Source: Clostridiales bacterium (GTDB lineage Bacteria > Bacillota > Clostridia > Christensenellales > Pumilibacteraceae). From it: a stretch of 64,000 nt of DNA. The stretch is from contig JAFLVD010000004.1 in the NCBI GenBank assembly GCA_022508485.1, forward strand, positions 48,946 to 112,945. Direction: 5' to 3'. The notes beneath the pieces are model-generated. The model ran no database searches and had not been told where the DNA came from. It was given only the letters and a program-made list of their open reading frames with translations. Below are positions 1-8,563 of this stretch, piece after piece. The translations under genes were made by a program, and so were the position numbers. The stretch's first letter is position 1; each line of letters starts with the position of its first letter.

Positions 1-641
1 ACGTCGCCTATCTTTTTTGCTGCGGCGACGATATCGGGGTTGGGCTCAAAACCTTTGGGCGAGCAGACGCACACCTTCATGCCGGTTTTGGCGCCTGCAA
101 GCATAAGCGAGTGCGCCATGTTGTTTCCGTCGCCGAAGTAGGAAAGCTTAACGCCCTCGAGCCTGCCGTACGTTTCCCAAAGCGTGAATATGTCGGCAAG
201 AGCCTGGCAGGGGTGAAAGTCGTCGGTAAGTCCGTTTATAACCGAAAAGGTGCCGTACTGCGCGAGCATGTCCACGTCCGACTGCTTAAAGGTTCTTATC
301 ATTACGCCGTCAATCCCGTACCTGGAAAGCACGCGTGCGGTGTCCTCTATCGTTTCGCCCCTGCCGAGCTGAATGTCGTTGCTCGAAAGAAAGAGCGAGT
401 GTCCGCCGAGCTGGTGCATACCCATTTCGAACGATACGCGAGTGCGCGTCGACGACTTGGAAAAAATCATCGCAAGGGTTTTGCCCTTTAACAGCTCGTG
501 CTTTTTGCCGCGACGGAACGCCGATTTGAGCGACGCCGCAAGATGTAATATTTCGTATATGTCCGAAGAGGAATAATCGAGTAGGTTGAGAAGGTGTTTA
601 TGTTCTATCCGGCCCTTCGGCTTGTAAGACGATATGTCCAT
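1..641 (-). CDS. argF: Ornithine carbamoyltransferase, 3' end outside the window
   Basis: Transfers the carbamoyl group of carbamoyl phosphate to ornithine to give citrulline, the sixth step of arginine synthesis, in the cytoplasm. The first 213 codons are present; the C-terminal third lies beyond base 1. The carbamoyl-phosphate-binding motif STRTR is at residues 64-68 and HPCQ at 143-146, both diagnostic of this family. The ATG at 641 follows an AGGAG site by a few bases and lies about 65 bases downstream of a consensus promoter. argD ends upstream behind a terminator, so argF seems to have its own promoter while still sitting in the arginine cluster. The call is firm; only the truncated end is unknown. 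Confidence 0.96.
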   Translation of the reverse strand, partial: MDISSYKPKGRIEHKHLLNLLDYSSSDIYEILHLAASLKSAFRRGKKHELLKGKTLAMIFSKSSTRTRVSFEMGMHQLGGHSLFLSSNDIQLGRGETIEDTARVLSRYGIDGVMIRTFKQSDVDMLAQYGTFSVINGLTDDFHPCQALADIFTLWETYGRLEGVKLSYFGDGNNMAHSLMLAGAKTGMKVCVCSPKGFEPNPDIVAAAKKIGD

Positions 642-689
642 GTTTCTCCTTTGCGTTTATACGCCTTATTCTCGGCATAAAGCCGCGGC

Positions 690-705
690 TGTATAATTAT
701 GTATA
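690..705 (-). promoter_or_regulatory. ARG-box-like palindromic site next to the argF promoter
   Basis: TGTATAATTATGTATA is centred on the perfect palindrome ATAATTAT and begins one base downstream of the -10 hexamer, over the expected start of transcription. It resembles the A/T-rich ArgR/AhrC operator half-sites but has several mismatches to the consensus, and no second box was found. The role is inferred from position. Confidence 0.3.
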
Positions 706-706
706 T

Positions 707-735
707 ATTATAACAGTTTTGTTATTTTAAAGCAA
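707..735 (-). promoter_or_regulatory. argF promoter
   Basis: Reading on the minus strand, TTGCTT (730-735) and TATAAT (707-712) are separated by exactly 17 bases. This matches a sigma-A promoter and gives argF a short leader. Confidence 0.75.
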
Positions 736-796
736 GTAAAAGTAACGGCTTTTGATTTTTAGTTGCTTTTTTAAGGGCGAAAAACCGCGTTTTATG

Positions 797-825
797 AAAA
801 AAGCGGCAGATTATGCCGCTTTTTT
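797..825 (-). terminator. Terminator after argD
   Basis: A near-perfect hairpin: an arm ending in AAGCGGCA, a short loop, and TGCCGCTT followed by a T run. It lies directly downstream of the argD stop codon and, being symmetric, could act in both directions. Confidence 0.8.
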
Positions 826-848
826 CAGTATCGATGAAACGATTTAAA

Positions 849-2039
849 CTAAATGTTTGTCGAGGCGCAAATTTCGTCGAGCGCAGATATAAGTCCGTCG
901 ATTTCCTCTTTCGTAATAGTAAGGGGCGGAATGAGCCTTATCGTGTTGTTGCCTGCCACGTTTACAAGGTATCCGCGCTCTCTTAATTTGTTGTCGAACA
1001 CCGCCGCCGGAAGCTTGTCGATAAGCTGAATTCCGCGCATAAGTCCTTTGCCTCGAATGTCCGATATAAAGTTATATTTAGAGAAGTGGGCGAGCCGTTC
1101 GCCTAAATATTCGCCTACGGCCGCCGAGCTTTCGAGAAGTCCGCTCGTTAAAATTTCGAGCGTCTTTTTTGCCGCCGCGCAGGCAAGCGAGTTGCCGCCG
1201 AATGTAGAGCCGTGGTCGCCGAGCCTGAATGCGGTGCCGACTTCCTCGCTCGCAAGGCAGGCGCCCATCGGGATTCCGCCTGCAATACCCTTTGCCATTG
1301 TGATAATGTCGGGCTGTATGCCGAAGTGCTCGAACGAGAAAAGCTTGCCCGTTCTGCCCATGCCGGTCTGAACCTCGTCGACCGCGAAAAGTATTCCACG
1401 CGACTTGCAAAGCGCGTACGCGTTGACTATAAAATCGTTGGTAAAAGGGCGCACGCCGCGCTCGCCCTGAATCGTTTCGATAAGCACGCCGCACACCGAG
1501 TCGTCGAGCTTACTTTTAAAGTCCTCGAAGTCGTTATACTTAAAGTGCTCGAAGCCCTCGGGAAGCGGTGCATACGCCTCGTGCTGCGAGGCGTTGTCGG
1601 TTGCGGTGAGCGTTGCGAGCGTTCTGCCGTGGAACGCGCCCTCCGACGCGAGGATTTTGCACGGCTTGCCGCTGTTTGCCGCGTATCTACGCATAAGCTT
1701 TATGGCGCACTCGTTGGCCTCCGCGCCGCTGTTGCATAAAAATATGCGTTTAAAGCCCGATTTTTCGGCGAGAAGGGCGAGATACTCCGACTGCACCTGC
1801 GTATAGTAGTGGTTGGACACGTGCATCAGTTTATGCACCTGCTCGCACACCGCCGCGGTGTATTCGGGGTGGTTGTAGCCGAGGATATTCGTGGCGATGC
1901 CTGCGACAAAATCGACGTACTTGTTGCCGTTTATGTCGTAAAGACAGTTGCCTTCGCCGTGATCGATGCAAAGATTATGCCGCGAAAATACCGGCATGTA
2001 GTTCTCCGCCTCGATTTCCTTGATTTTATTTAAATTCAT
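849..2039 (-). CDS. argD: Acetylornithine aminotransferase
   Basis: PLP enzyme that converts N-acetylglutamate semialdehyde to N-acetylornithine using glutamate; it may also serve N-succinyl-diaminopimelate, as some relatives do. The class-III aminotransferase fold is complete over 396 residues, with GAEANE at 105-110, DEVQ from D221 and the PLP lysine K250 in TMAKGIAGG. The ATG at 2039 is preferred because a GGTGGG site lies about 8 bases upstream; the ATG five codons earlier (2054) has none. It is the third gene of argC-argB-argD and is followed by a terminator. A 127-base gap to argB contains a second GGTGGGCAAAA copy, but no gene is visible there. Confidence 0.95.
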   Translation of the reverse strand: MNLNKIKEIEAENYMPVFSRHNLCIDHGEGNCLYDINGNKYVDFVAGIATNILGYNHPEYTAAVCEQVHKLMHVSNHYYTQVQSEYLALLAEKSGFKRIFLCNSGAEANECAIKLMRRYAANSGKPCKILASEGAFHGRTLATLTATDNASQHEAYAPLPEGFEHFKYNDFEDFKSKLDDSVCGVLIETIQGERGVRPFTNDFIVNAYALCKSRGILFAVDEVQTGMGRTGKLFSFEHFGIQPDIITMAKGIAGGIPMGACLASEEVGTAFRLGDHGSTFGGNSLACAAAKKTLEILTSGLLESSAAVGEYLGERLAHFSKYNFISDIRGKGLMRGIQLIDKLPAAVFDNKLRERGYLVNVAGNNTIRLIPPLTITKEEIDGLISALDEICASTNI

Positions 2040-2166
2040 TTTTTTGCCCACCAATCATTTTATTGTTGTCAAGCGTATGCAGTCTGTTTGTATTTATCTG
2101 TTAGTTTAACAAGCAGGCTTTTGCCCACCTATATTTATTTTTTGCGTGTTGTGTAATGCGCGAACT

Positions 2167-3030
2167 TTACCGTTCTATCATTGTGCCTACGCCGTCGTCG
2201 GTGAACAGCTCTAAGAGTATCGAGTGGGGAAGCGTGCCGTTTAGAACGAGGACGCTGCCTATTCCGCGCTCGATTGCGTCGATACAGCTGTTGGCCTTAG
2301 GCACCATGCCTCCCGAGATTGCGCCGCTGTCTATCATCTTTCTAAGCTCGGCGACCGAAATTCTGTCGATAAGCGTTTCTTTGTCGTTCTTGTTTGCCAT
2401 AATGCCGTCGATGTCGGACAGGAACAGCAGCTTTTCGGCGTGCATTGCCGCGCCTATTGCCGCCGCGGCAGTATCCGCGTTTACGTTGTAGCTGTTGCCT
2501 TCCTCATCGGTCGCTATGGAAGCTATAACGGGGATAAACTCGTCCTTTGCAAGCACTTCGAGAAGCTTTGCGTTGATTTCTGTGATTTTTCCGACGTAGC
2601 CGAGGTTGTCGTCGAGCTTTTCCGCCTTTATCAGCTGGGAATCCTTGCCGCAAAGCCCGATTGCCTTTACGCCGAGCGTGTTCAACGTGCCGGCGATGTT
2701 CTTGTTAAGCTTGCCGCAAAGAATCATTTGCGCGACTTCCATAGTATCCTCGTCGGTTACTCTGAGTCCGTTGCAAAACTGCGGCTTAATGCCGAGACGG
2801 GAGAGCATCTTGTTTATCTCGGGTCCGCCGCCGTGGACGAGTATGGGGTTTACGCCCACGATCTTTAACGCGGCGATATCTTGAAGTATAGTCGCCGTTA
2901 TTTCCTCGTCGCCCATTGCGTTTCCGCCGTATTTAATGACTATCGTTTTGCCCGAGTACTGGTGTATGTAGGGTAACGCTTCGCAGATTATCTTTGCGCG
3001 CTCGATTGTCGATTTGAATGATTCCTTCAT
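2167..3030 (-). CDS. argB: Acetylglutamate kinase
   Basis: Phosphorylates N-acetylglutamate with ATP, the second step of arginine synthesis and in many bacteria the arginine-inhibited one. It is 287 residues long, within the family range. The phosphate-binding KYGGNAM starts at K33 and the acetylglutamate-binding HGGGPE at H66. The N-terminal helix before residue 30 is the element that in arginine-sensitive hexameric kinases mediates feedback inhibition, so inhibition by arginine is plausible but not proven. The start is fixed by AAGAGGA ahead of the ATG. The gene lies between argC and argD on one transcript. Confidence 0.95.
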   Translation of the reverse strand: MKESFKSTIERAKIICEALPYIHQYSGKTIVIKYGGNAMGDEEITATILQDIAALKIVGVNPILVHGGGPEINKMLSRLGIKPQFCNGLRVTDEDTMEVAQMILCGKLNKNIAGTLNTLGVKAIGLCGKDSQLIKAEKLDDNLGYVGKITEINAKLLEVLAKDEFIPVIASIATDEEGNSYNVNADTAAAAIGAAMHAEKLLFLSDIDGIMANKNDKETLIDRISVAELRKMIDSGAISGGMVPKANSCIDAIERGIGSVLVLNGTLPHSILLELFTDDGVGTMIER

Positions 3031-3149
3031 TATATATATTCCTCTTGTCTTGATGTCGTGATTGTAATGTGGCCTTGTTAGTTAGGTTAGGTAAACGGCA
3101 GTCGCTCTTAACTGTAAGCAGGTAAATCCGAGAACCGAATCCGCGATTG

Positions 3150-4148
3150 TTATATCGGTGCGTTTACGGGAAGTCCGCTCGTTTCCTCGAAGCCGAACAT
3201 GATGTTCATGTTTTGCACGGCCTGACCTGCGGCGCCCTTTAAAAGATTGTCGAGTACGGACACTATAATTCCGTGTCCCACGCCGTCGAACCTTGCCGAA
3301 AAAACGCATTTGTTGGTGTGTGCAACGTGCGCTATTTCGGGAAGCGAATCCGAATAAGATACGAACGTTTCGCCCTCGTACGCGCCCTTTAAAGCCGATT
3401 TAGCCGCTTCCTCGTCCTTAACCGTAAAGTAGACGGTGGAAAGTATTCCGCGTTTTATGGGCAGAAGGTGAGGTGTGAATATAATTTTGTGCCCGATTTT
3501 TTCCTCTATCTCGGGTGCGTGGCGGTGGGTAAAAACACCGTACGCTTTAAAGTTTTCGTCGAGCGTTGTAAACGAGTACGCCTCGTCGCTTTTTCTGCCG
3601 GCGCCGCTCACTCCGCTCTTGCTGTCGATAACGACGTTATCTATAAGCTTGTTTTTTGTAAGCGGAATAAGAGGAAGCACAGCGCTCGTTACGTAGCAGC
3701 CGGGATTGGATACGAGTGCGGCGGTCTTTATTTTATCGCGGTTAACCTCGCACAGTCCGTACACCGCTTTTTTGTTAAGGTCGGGTCGGGGGTGGGTTAC
3801 GCCGTACGTTTTTTCGTAGACCGAAATATCGTCGAAGCGGTAGTCGGCGGACAGGTCGATAACGCGTATTCCTTTGTCGATAAGGTTTCCGCAAATCTCC
3901 GCGCCGGCGGTCTGCGGAAGAGCGACGAACACGACGTCGCATGCGTAAATGTCGGCGGAGTCCGGCTCGGTAAAAGTGAGAGCACACGAGAGCGCAGGGA
4001 AAGCCTCGCACACCTTTTTACCTAACTGCGCGCGGCTTGTTACCGCGTTAAGCTCGGCGTACGGGTGAGAGGATATAAGCCGCAAAACTTCCATACCGGC
4101 ATAGCCGTTGGCGCCGATTATTCCTACCTTGATTTTAGCTTTCTTCAT
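3150..4148 (-). CDS. argC: N-acetyl-gamma-glutamyl-phosphate reductase
   Basis: NADPH-dependent reductive dephosphorylation giving N-acetylglutamate semialdehyde. The Rossmann motif GANGYAG is at 12-18 and the catalytic cysteine C151 lies in SNPGCY. An in-frame ATG ten codons earlier (4178) falls just behind the -10 hexamer at 4181-4186, roughly where transcription should begin, so the start at 4148 (MKKAKIK) is chosen, giving 332 residues. It is the first gene of the arginine operon. argJ, which often follows argC in Clostridia, is absent; argB follows after 119 bases with no open frame of interest. Confidence 0.95.
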   Translation of the reverse strand: MKKAKIKVGIIGANGYAGMEVLRLISSHPYAELNAVTSRAQLGKKVCEAFPALSCALTFTEPDSADIYACDVVFVALPQTAGAEICGNLIDKGIRVIDLSADYRFDDISVYEKTYGVTHPRPDLNKKAVYGLCEVNRDKIKTAALVSNPGCYVTSAVLPLIPLTKNKLIDNVVIDSKSGVSGAGRKSDEAYSFTTLDENFKAYGVFTHRHAPEIEEKIGHKIIFTPHLLPIKRGILSTVYFTVKDEEAAKSALKGAYEGETFVSYSDSLPEIAHVAHTNKCVFSARFDGVGHGIIVSVLDNLLKGAAGQAVQNMNIMFGFEETSGLPVNAPI

Positions 4149-4180
4149 ATCAACCCAATCGAAATATTTATTATACATTG

Positions 4181-4209
4181 ATTATATACAAATTCGATAA
4201 AAAAAGCAA
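4181..4209 (-). promoter_or_regulatory. argCBD promoter
   Basis: On the minus strand, TTGCTT (4204-4209), a 17-base spacer and TATAAT (4181-4186). It predicts a leader of about 26 bases before argC. Upstream, ATAAACAGTAG occurs twice (4228-4238 and 4247-4257), 19 bases apart, which could be an activator or repressor site. Confidence 0.75.
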
Positions 4210-4282
4210 CAAATATAACTATATTTTATAAACAGTAGCTTATGACATAAACAGTAGACGATGCCGTGCGAGCTAAAAACAC

Positions 4283-4311
4283 TTGACAAAGAATGTACAA
4301 TAAAGTATAAT
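4283..4311 (+). promoter_or_regulatory. tRNA-Leu promoter
   Basis: Perfect TTGACA (4283-4288) and TATAAT (4306-4311) with a 17-base spacer, 13 bases before the mature tRNA. This is the strongest promoter in the window by consensus, as expected for a stable RNA. Confidence 0.85.
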
Positions 4312-4324
4312 CAACCTTAGCCAT

Positions 4325-4412
4325 GCCGGTGTGGTGGAATTGGCAGACGCGCCGGACTCAAAATCCGGTGGACTAATAATCCGTATCGGTTCGACCCCGA
4401 TCACCGGCACCA
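4325..4412 (+). tRNA. tRNA-Leu (CAA)
   Basis: Type II (long variable arm) tRNA of 88 bases including an encoded CCA. The acceptor stem pairs GCCGGTG with CACCGGC, the anticodon loop CTCAAAA gives anticodon CAA for UUG codons, and the T arm contains GGTTCGACCCC. The long variable arm fits leucine. It is the only tRNA in the window. Confidence 0.95.
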
Positions 4413-4440
4413 AAGCGGCGCTATCCGCGCCTAAATGAAT

Positions 4441-4520
4441 AGATAAGAGATAATAGATAAGAATTAATAAAGCGAAAACTATCGTCGCCGCTTTGTATTT
4501 TTATCTCTTATCTCTTATCT
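4441..4520. repeat. 20-bp inverted repeat of GATAAGA units, probably the tRNA terminator
   Basis: The arms 4441-4460 and 4501-4520 are inverted copies with 19 of 20 positions matching, each built from GATAAGA-like units, separated by 40 bases. The right arm runs into a T-rich stretch, so the structure could end the tRNA transcript. A second inverted pair, AAAGCGGCG (4413-4421) and CGCCGCTTT (4488-4496), interleaves with the first, so the two stems would form a pseudoknot or alternatives. Confidence 0.6.
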
Positions 4521-4547
4521 TTTATTTTTTATCTAAACGAGGTTACT

Positions 4548-4898
4548 ATGTCGCAAGATAACGTGTTGCAAGAAAAGTCGCTGTTGTTTGCCGCAAGAAT
4601 CGTAAAGCTGCATAATTATCTTTGCAAAGAAAAACACGAAACGATAATTTCCAAACAAATAATCCGAAGCGGAACCAGCATCGGTGCAAACATTAACGAA
4701 GCTACTTACGGGGCAAGCAAGGCCGACTTTGTTGCTAAATTGCATATAGCCTTAAAGGAAACAGCCGAAACCGAATATTGGTTAAGGCTGCTTACTCTTA
4801 CTGAATATTTAACTGCTTCGGAAAGTGAATCGCTTATCGAAGATTGTATGGAAATAAAGCGGATACTTGTTTCCTCGTTAAAAACTTCCAAGGCATAA
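4548..4898 (+). CDS. S23 / 23S rRNA-IVP family four-helix-bundle protein
   Basis: A 116-residue, almost wholly helical protein of the family first seen in intervening sequences of 23S rRNA genes and now known as free-standing genes. The core pattern IIRSGTSIGANINEA is seen at about residues 40-54, and the length matches the usual 115-125. The molecular role is unknown; relatives include the Avd accessory protein of diversity-generating retroelements, but no reverse transcriptase or template repeat is nearby. The ATG follows GAGG by 6 bases. It lies immediately downstream of the tRNA and its inverted repeat and converges on the IMPase gene. Confidence 0.8.
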   Translation: MSQDNVLQEKSLLFAARIVKLHNYLCKEKHETIISKQIIRSGTSIGANINEATYGASKADFVAKLHIALKETAETEYWLRLLTLTEYLTASESESLIEDCMEIKRILVSSLKTSKA

Positions 4899-4935
4899 AT
4901 ATAATAAAAACACTTTTATTGTTGTTCTAAATAAT

Positions 4936-5721
4936 TCACATCTCAATTTTACAGTCTTTCGCCGCGTTAAGGATGAGTTTTAGGTTTTCCTCGCTGTTTG
5001 CGACGACGAGGCCCGATTCGCCGTAGCGGTAGGGCGAGCCGTCTATTGCGGCGTACACACAGCCTGCTTCCTTAGCGGCGAGCAGTCCCGGGGAAATGTC
5101 CCATACCTTAGAGTAGTACGTTATATACGCGAGCGCATGACCGCAAACGATTAGCGAAAAATCGATACACGCCGCGCCGAAATGCCGCGTTTTTAAAAAT
5201 GAGGGCTGTAATTTTTCCACGAGCGAAAACTGCTTTTGCATAGGTACGGAAACATCGCCGTAGTAGTCGCTTATAATAAGCATGCCGTCCGCCGCTTTTT
5301 GTGAATGGTCTACGCGCAGGCGCACGCCGTTAAAGTACGCACCGTTGCCGTCGATTGCGGTTAAAACGTCGTCGTGCTTGGGAAAGTACAGCACGGACGC
5401 GCGGCAAACCTCGTCCTCGAAGTACGCGATTTGAATTCCGTAGAGGGTAAGACCTGCGGCAAAGTTGCACGTTCCGTCGATAGGGTCGACGACGTAGCAG
5501 CGGCCCGAAAGACTTCCTCTCGAATAGTTTTCCTCGCTTATAACCGAAGCGGACGGGTCGAACCGTTTAATTTTTTCTACTATAAAATTCTCTATCAGAA
5601 TATCGTTTTCGGTGAGTAGATCGTTTTTCGTTTTGTGGCGCGATACGACAACTTCCTGGGCAAGCAGCTTTTTGCCGGCCTCGCGCACAATGGTCTCAAT
5701 CTGTTTAATCCGTTCAGTCAA
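4936..5721 (-). CDS. Inositol monophosphatase-family phosphatase
   Basis: Metal-dependent phosphatase of the IMPase/FBPase/CysQ superfamily, 261 residues. The metal site is visible: E63/E64 in ISEE, DPIDGT at 79-84 and W207-D208. The family includes inositol-1-phosphatases, 3',5'-bisphosphate nucleotidases (CysQ) and NADP phosphatases; the substrate cannot be read from sequence. The start is a TTG at 5721, supported by GGAGG eight bases upstream inside the last codons of the TIR gene, whose stop it overlaps by 8 bases. Translation is therefore very likely coupled to the TIR-STAND gene, and it is the third gene of that operon. An A/T hairpin after the stop (about 4905-4920) may terminate. Confidence 0.88.
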   Translation of the reverse strand: MTERIKQIETIVREAGKKLLAQEVVVSRHKTKNDLLTENDILIENFIVEKIKRFDPSASVISEENYSRGSLSGRCYVVDPIDGTCNFAAGLTLYGIQIAYFEDEVCRASVLYFPKHDDVLTAIDGNGAYFNGVRLRVDHSQKAADGMLIISDYYGDVSVPMQKQFSLVEKLQPSFLKTRHFGAACIDFSLIVCGHALAYITYYSKVWDISPGLLAAKEAGCVYAAIDGSPYRYGESGLVVANSEENLKLILNAAKDCKIEM

Positions 5722-8563
5722 GGCTTTTACCTCCGTTTTGAATGAGCTTGCCGATATATTCGACCCACTTATCTATGTACTCGTTATCTTCCGTTTCCGA
5801 GCGGTGCTTGTCGCCGGTTAGGGAAGAGATAAGCCCTATGAGTAAATCGCATTCCGCCGTTTCGAGATAGGCGTCGATTGCGTCGTAGGCCTCCGCGCCG
5901 GCGCGCGCGTATTTTAATCCCGACGCCAGCTCGTTTGCGTCGTTTTTACAGTTCATGTACGCGTTAAGCGCGAGGTAGAATTCCACCTGGCCTTTGTCGT
6001 ACGAGCTTACCGCCTCGTTGTTTAAGATGTTTTCGAGGTCCTCTCTTATGCCGGCGGCGTCGCCGCGCATTATGCGTAAAAAGAGCGAGGTGTATTTATA
6101 GCGAACGTAATAGCGGTCGACGCACGAATTGTTTTTGTCGTAAATCTCTTTGCACGACATAAGACATTCCTCCGCCGCCTCGTAGTCCGCCTGCCAGATA
6201 TATGCGTCGGCAAGAACGCGGTAGTCCTCGGCAAGAAACAGGGTGTTGGAAATGCGCTTGTCGGTGTTGGGCATATCCTCAATCCTGCGTTTAAGCGTTT
6301 TTATGGCGGTGCGAATACTCTTGTTGCCGCTCGAAAACTCGAGCATGTGCAGATATATTTTTCCTCTTATGAGGTACGCCATACTCTTTTCGAACTCGGG
6401 ATCGCTGTTTTTCGGATCGATTTCGCTGTCGAGCACCTTTTCCACGTGCTCTATGCTCTTATCGAAGCTTTCCATAGCCTCGTCGAAAAGAACGAGCTTG
6501 CGTTCCGAAAGACCTTTAACGTTGTACAGCTCGGAAAGCAAAAGGTCGTTTCCGTTCAGCTCGGCATGGCTTGATAAAAGCTGCTTCGCCTTTTTAATGG
6601 CGCGGTTAAAATCCTCGACGATGTAATAGTAGAACACCTTGCCGATTTCGCCCTCTATTCCCCAGTCGGAATTGTCGCTTCTTAGTGCGACTGTAAGACC
6701 GATACGTTTAAGAGTAAAGAACATACCCGAGTTGTAAAGAAGCCTGCGGTTTTCAGAGAAAATGCGTATAAACGTAGGGCGAGTGAGAAGCTCTATGCAC
6801 TTTTCAGGTATATGATTGTTAAGCTCTTTGAGTTCCTCCAAATACCTGCCCAGTCCGAAATCGAAGTCGAGTTTTTCTATAACGCAGCGCTGATATTCGT
6901 AGTTGTCGAGGCTTTGCGCCAGCTCTTCGTATAGTTCAAGCTCGATAAGGGTAGCGCCGTAGTAACGCAAAACGTAAAGATTGGAGTAGTTGCCAGCCGA
7001 GTAGTCCTTTTCGATAAAGGTGCGAAGGCGCTTGAATCCGCTCTTTTTACTGATAAAGAAAATCTGCGTAATGTCGTCGAGAGTGAGCCAGTCTATAAGC
7101 GATTTGTGAAGCGGCTCGATAAAGTTGTCGCGCACGGGGAAAAGTCCGCTTATCCGCGCGAGAATGCCTTTAAGCTCGTACTCCGACCACTCGAGGTAGT
7201 CCTCTAAGAATTTAATGTTGGTCGGTTCCTGCGCGATACAGAGAAATTCGAGAAGGGGCTTGACGTCCTCGTAGGTAAGTCCGCTGTCGCGCCCGAAGAT
7301 TCGGGAAAAGCAGTCGTTAAAAAACCCGTAAATGCCGACCGGGAAAAAGTCGATGTCCTCGAGACTGCGGTTGTCCTCTTTAATCTCTTTTGTTATCTCG
7401 CTTGCGTAGAGGAACGAGCCCTCCGACTTTTTTAACAGCGCTTCGATTTTATCCTCGACGGCGTCGGGGAATTGCGATTTATAATACTCGCGCAAATCGT
7501 CCTCGGTCTCGTCCGCGGAGAGAACGCATTCCACCGAAATGGGGTAGATGGTGCGGCGGATTTCCGCCTCGTTGCGGCTCGAAAGCACAAACTTCAACCA
7601 GGGCGGAACGCTGTCCTTCATGCGTGCGAGCACCGAGCACAGCTCGTTTTCGCCGCGCCAGGAACATTCGTCGAGCGCGTCGATTACTATTACGACCGGT
7701 CGATCCATCGTAATGTCCTGCATCGGCTCGACAAGCAAATACTCGAAAATTCGCGCCGCGCTCTTTTCGAAAATAGAGTCGAGGTCGATAAGGCTTAAAA
7801 GCTTTTCCTTGTACGCCGGGATTGCGCTTGCGAGCTGGTAGGCGATAGAGGACAGGATATTTTTGGGATTTACTCTGTCGGAGTTGTTGAATTTACAAAA
7901 GTGCACGGCGCTGACGTATTCCGGATATTTCCAAACGAGCATGCTCGTAAACGCCGTTTTGCCTATTCCCGGCCGTGCGTTTATCCAGAAAAAGCGTTTA
8001 TTCGATTTTAAAAAGCCGTCGAACGCCGCAAACGCGCTTCGTCTGCCGCAAAACGTGCCGTAATACTTAAACGCGTTTTCGCGAGAAAATATCGGCTTTA
8101 AAAGTGTTCTGAGCCGAAGCTCTCTGTCCGAAAACCCGAGCTGAACGTTTCCGTTTAAAATATCGGTGAGGCTTTTGAAAAAGTCGTCGTATTTTGCGGT
8201 AATAAGCTCGCCCGACGGGTCGAGACAATCCATAAGCGAAAGCCGTTGAAACTTGTTTATGCTGAGCGGAATAAGAGAATCGTCGAGCTTGACGGGGATT
8301 ATTACCGCGTTGTTTTCGCCTGCGCGGCAAAGCTCGTTTAAACAGTACCCGTCGCTCGAAGTCGAACGGGCGGAGACGAGAAAAATAAAGTACTTGCAGG
8401 ATAGAATATGCTCGTCGATTATTCTTTCCCAATCGCCCGTTTTAAGATAGTCTACGTCGAGGAAAACCTGAAAACCGGCGCCGCGCAAATCTTCCGCAAA
8501 CTTTTTAACCGCGTCGTCGTGGTGTCCGTGGCCGTAGCTTATAAAGACGTGCTTTGCGTTCAT
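5714..8563 (-). CDS. TIR-NACHT (STAND) NTPase with TPR C-terminus
   Basis: Large sensor-effector protein of 949 residues. Residues 1-135 are a TIR domain (FISYGHG near the N-terminus; probable catalytic glutamate E77 in YCLNEL), the type that hydrolyses or cyclises NAD+ in bacterial immunity. Residues 170-460 are a NACHT-type STAND ATPase with a Walker A variant ARPGIGKT (196-203) and Walker B VIVIDALDEC (291-300). The C-terminal half is helical, with TPR-like repeats from about residue 640, the usual ligand-sensing part. The ATG at 8563 overlaps the MBL stop as ATGA; earlier in-frame starts would lie inside that gene. The architecture matches anti-phage STAND proteins, but the trigger is unknown and no phage data exist. 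Confidence 0.88.
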   Translation of the reverse strand: MNAKHVFISYGHGHHDDAVKKFAEDLRGAGFQVFLDVDYLKTGDWERIIDEHILSCKYFIFLVSARSTSSDGYCLNELCRAGENNAVIIPVKLDDSLIPLSINKFQRLSLMDCLDPSGELITAKYDDFFKSLTDILNGNVQLGFSDRELRLRTLLKPIFSRENAFKYYGTFCGRRSAFAAFDGFLKSNKRFFWINARPGIGKTAFTSMLVWKYPEYVSAVHFCKFNNSDRVNPKNILSSIAYQLASAIPAYKEKLLSLIDLDSIFEKSAARIFEYLLVEPMQDITMDRPVVIVIDALDECSWRGENELCSVLARMKDSVPPWLKFVLSSRNEAEIRRTIYPISVECVLSADETEDDLREYYKSQFPDAVEDKIEALLKKSEGSFLYASEITKEIKEDNRSLEDIDFFPVGIYGFFNDCFSRIFGRDSGLTYEDVKPLLEFLCIAQEPTNIKFLEDYLEWSEYELKGILARISGLFPVRDNFIEPLHKSLIDWLTLDDITQIFFISKKSGFKRLRTFIEKDYSAGNYSNLYVLRYYGATLIELELYEELAQSLDNYEYQRCVIEKLDFDFGLGRYLEELKELNNHIPEKCIELLTRPTFIRIFSENRRLLYNSGMFFTLKRIGLTVALRSDNSDWGIEGEIGKVFYYYIVEDFNRAIKKAKQLLSSHAELNGNDLLLSELYNVKGLSERKLVLFDEAMESFDKSIEHVEKVLDSEIDPKNSDPEFEKSMAYLIRGKIYLHMLEFSSGNKSIRTAIKTLKRRIEDMPNTDKRISNTLFLAEDYRVLADAYIWQADYEAAEECLMSCKEIYDKNNSCVDRYYVRYKYTSLFLRIMRGDAAGIREDLENILNNEAVSSYDKGQVEFYLALNAYMNCKNDANELASGLKYARAGAEAYDAIDAYLETAECDLLIGLISSLTGDKHRSETEDNEYIDKWVEYIGKLIQNGGKSLD

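Noticed and set aside
4441-4520. CRISPR array
   Set aside because: The GATAAGA units are short, are arranged as an inverted pair with no spacers, and no cas gene is present.
4548-4898. Diversity-generating retroelement accessory protein (Avd)
   Set aside because: The fold is the same family, but there is no reverse transcriptase, template repeat or variable repeat anywhere in the window.
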